Below, piece by piece: positions 63,011-64,000 of a stretch of 64,000 nucleotides of DNA. The notes below the pieces were generated by a model. It was not told the origin of the DNA, ran no database searches, and worked only from the letters and a program-made list of their open reading frames with translations. The stretch comes from Serratia ficaria (lineage in GTDB: Bacteria; Pseudomonadota; Gammaproteobacteria; Enterobacterales; Enterobacteriaceae): assembly GCF_900187015.1 (NCBI RefSeq), contig NZ_LT906479.1, positions 2,666,001 through 2,730,000 on the forward strand, given 5' to 3'. Position 1 is the first letter of the stretch; each line of letters starts with the position of its first letter. Position numbers and translations under genes: made by a program.

Positions 63011-64000
63011 TCAGCGGCACACCTTGTCGCGCCGCGGCTTTTTCGGCGCCAGCAGGTAATCCACCACGCTTTCATCCACGCAGCGATCGATCCCGTTCAG
63101 CACCAGCGTGTGTCCGTCCCGTTCGCGGGTGATCAGCGGGCTTTTGAACCTGGCGGCCATCGCCTGCGCGTTGCGGTATGGCGTGGCCGGATCGTAACGC
63201 TGGCCGACAAACAGCAGCGGCGGCAGCGACGGCGACGCTACCGCCGCATGCGGCCGATCCTTGCCGCGGTACGGCCACAGGTCACACATTTCCAGCGGAT
63301 ACTCGTGCAGCGGCAGATAATGGCTGAACAGCGCGGCGGTGTTGACCTCCTGACGCTGCCGCCGCAGCCGCTGCGGATCGGCGCCCGGGTCGGCGACATC
63401 GGCGCAGGTAATGACGTTCAGGGCGTCATCGGCGTCCGGCGAGTAGCTTTCGTCAATCAGATCGGCGACCTGCCGGCCGGCGATGCCGGCGTTGATTTGC
63501 CGCACCAGGGTAGCCAGTTCATGCCAACGCTCCGGCCATGGCAGCAGCGAGCGGGTTGCGGTAATGACGTCATCGGCGGAAATCTCGTAGCCGTCCTGCG
63601 TCACGAACGGGCGTTCGTGCAGTTGGCGCAGCATCGCATGGTAGCTTTGCAGCGCCTGATTGGCGTCGGCGGACAACGGGCAGCTGCCGGTTTTGCCGCA
63701 GTAGGCCGCAAAGCGCTGGAAGCTCTGCTGGTAAGCCCGTTCCTGATTCACCCGCTGGGCAAAGTCGTCTTCGGCCAGGTCCACCACGCCATCCAGCACC
63801 AGCGCGCGGGTTTTCTTCGGGTAGCGCTCGGCGTACAGCGCCGCCACCTTGGTGCCGTAGGAATAGGCCACCGCGGTCAACCCCGGTTCGCCCAGCGCGC
63901 GCCGGATAACGTTCAGGTCGTTGACCGCCTCATCGGTGCCGATATGCTGCAGCGCCTCGGCGCCGGTTTGCCTGATGCAGGCGGCGATCATTTCCCGCAC
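63011..64000 (-). CDS. Alpha/beta hydrolase, tripeptidyl aminopeptidase (TAP) type, 5' end outside the window
   Basis: About 330 residues of the C-terminal part are visible; the frame is open at 64000, so the signal peptide and first ~100-150 residues are missing. The nucleophile Ser is in VAYSYGTKVAALYAERYPKK, the acid Asp in LFVGQRYDPATPYRNAQAMA, and the His in RDGHTLVLNGIDRCVDESVV. The last part is the TAP C-terminal domain. Cys residues (CGKTGSC, CADVAD, CDLWPY, CVDESV) fit disulfides of a secreted enzyme. It would cleave amino-terminal peptides or esters outside the cytoplasm. A GTG at 63998-64000 is not the real start. Confidence 0.9.
   Translation of the reverse strand: MREMIAACIRQTGAEALQHIGTDEAVNDLNVIRRALGEPGLTAVAYSYGTKVAALYAERYPKKTRALVLDGVVDLAEDDFAQRVNQERAYQQSFQRFAAYCGKTGSCPLSADANQALQSYHAMLRQLHERPFVTQDGYEISADDVITATRSLLPWPERWHELATLVRQINAGIAGRQVADLIDESYSPDADDALNVITCADVADPGADPQRLRRQRQEVNTAALFSHYLPLHEYPLEMCDLWPYRGKDRPHAAVASPSLPPLLFVGQRYDPATPYRNAQAMAARFKSPLITRERDGHTLVLNGIDRCVDESVVDYLLAPKKPRRDKVCR

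Overview
The window looks like chromosomal DNA from a high-GC enterobacterium, most likely a Serratia of the S. marcescens group. This is inferred from the GC-rich codon use, the enterobacterial style of spacing and Shine-Dalgarno sites, an MgtS homologue nearly identical in layout to the E. coli protein, and a gene repertoire rich in soil and plant catabolism. No sequence search was possible, so the genus is an inference. I see no rRNA, tRNA, insertion sequence, integrase, prophage or CRISPR array.

Layout. (1) 1-7.9 kb: a tripartite RND efflux operon (outer-membrane factor cut by the window edge), a DHA2-type MFS exporter and a divergent TetR regulator. (2) 7.9-13 kb: periplasmic L-asparaginase behind a sigma-54-type promoter, gamma-glutamyltranspeptidase, and a secreted DUF3857/transglutaminase-like protein with a Fur-like site upstream. 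(3) 13-15.5 kb: XRE-cupin regulator and divergent EamA exporter, then a nitroreductase. (4) 15.9-23.2 kb: a seven-gene organosulfur operon with two SfnB/DszC-like flavin enzymes, an NtaA/DszA-like monooxygenase, a MetQNI-type ABC transporter and an orphan SsuA-like binding protein. (5) 23.2-28.4 kb: structured intergenic RNA, 2-hydroxyacid dehydrogenase, MFS importer, RpiR regulator and a 6-phospho-beta-glucosidase. (6) 28.4-38.1 kb: protocatechuate/4-hydroxybenzoate catabolism (pcaHG, pcaQ, pcaBC, pobA, two aromatic-acid MFS transporters, IclR regulator). pcaG carries an in-frame amber codon. pcaD, pcaIJ and pcaF are not in the window.

(7) 38.1-44.1 kb: D-serine dehydratase, VIT-family protein, VOC and DUF1428 proteins, a MASE1-GGDEF diguanylate cyclase, and an orphan Fur-controlled iron-type binding protein. 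(8) 44.1-52.6 kb: an ABC transporter/GH4/GH13 operon with a divergent LysR gene, in the order of the Erwinia rhapontici palatinose (pal) operon but with no sucrose isomerase or palZ beside it. (9) 52.6-56.1 kb: an AT-rich promoter region with a long inverted repeat, followed by an uncharacterised methyltransferase / GNAT-like / FAD-oxidase operon. (10) 56.1-64 kb: a stand-alone PTS EIIB, a tiny lipoprotein, a large MscS-type channel, an ABC-F ATPase behind a candidate leader-peptide attenuator, a GNAT, a run of tiny ORFs including mgtS, a possible small RNA, and a TAP-like hydrolase cut by the window edge.

The best candidates for undescribed biology are the leader-peptide/ABC-F region (59.4-61.4 kb), the micro-ORF run around mgtS (61.9-62.9 kb) and the methyltransferase/GNAT/FAD-oxidase operon (52.6-56.1 kb).
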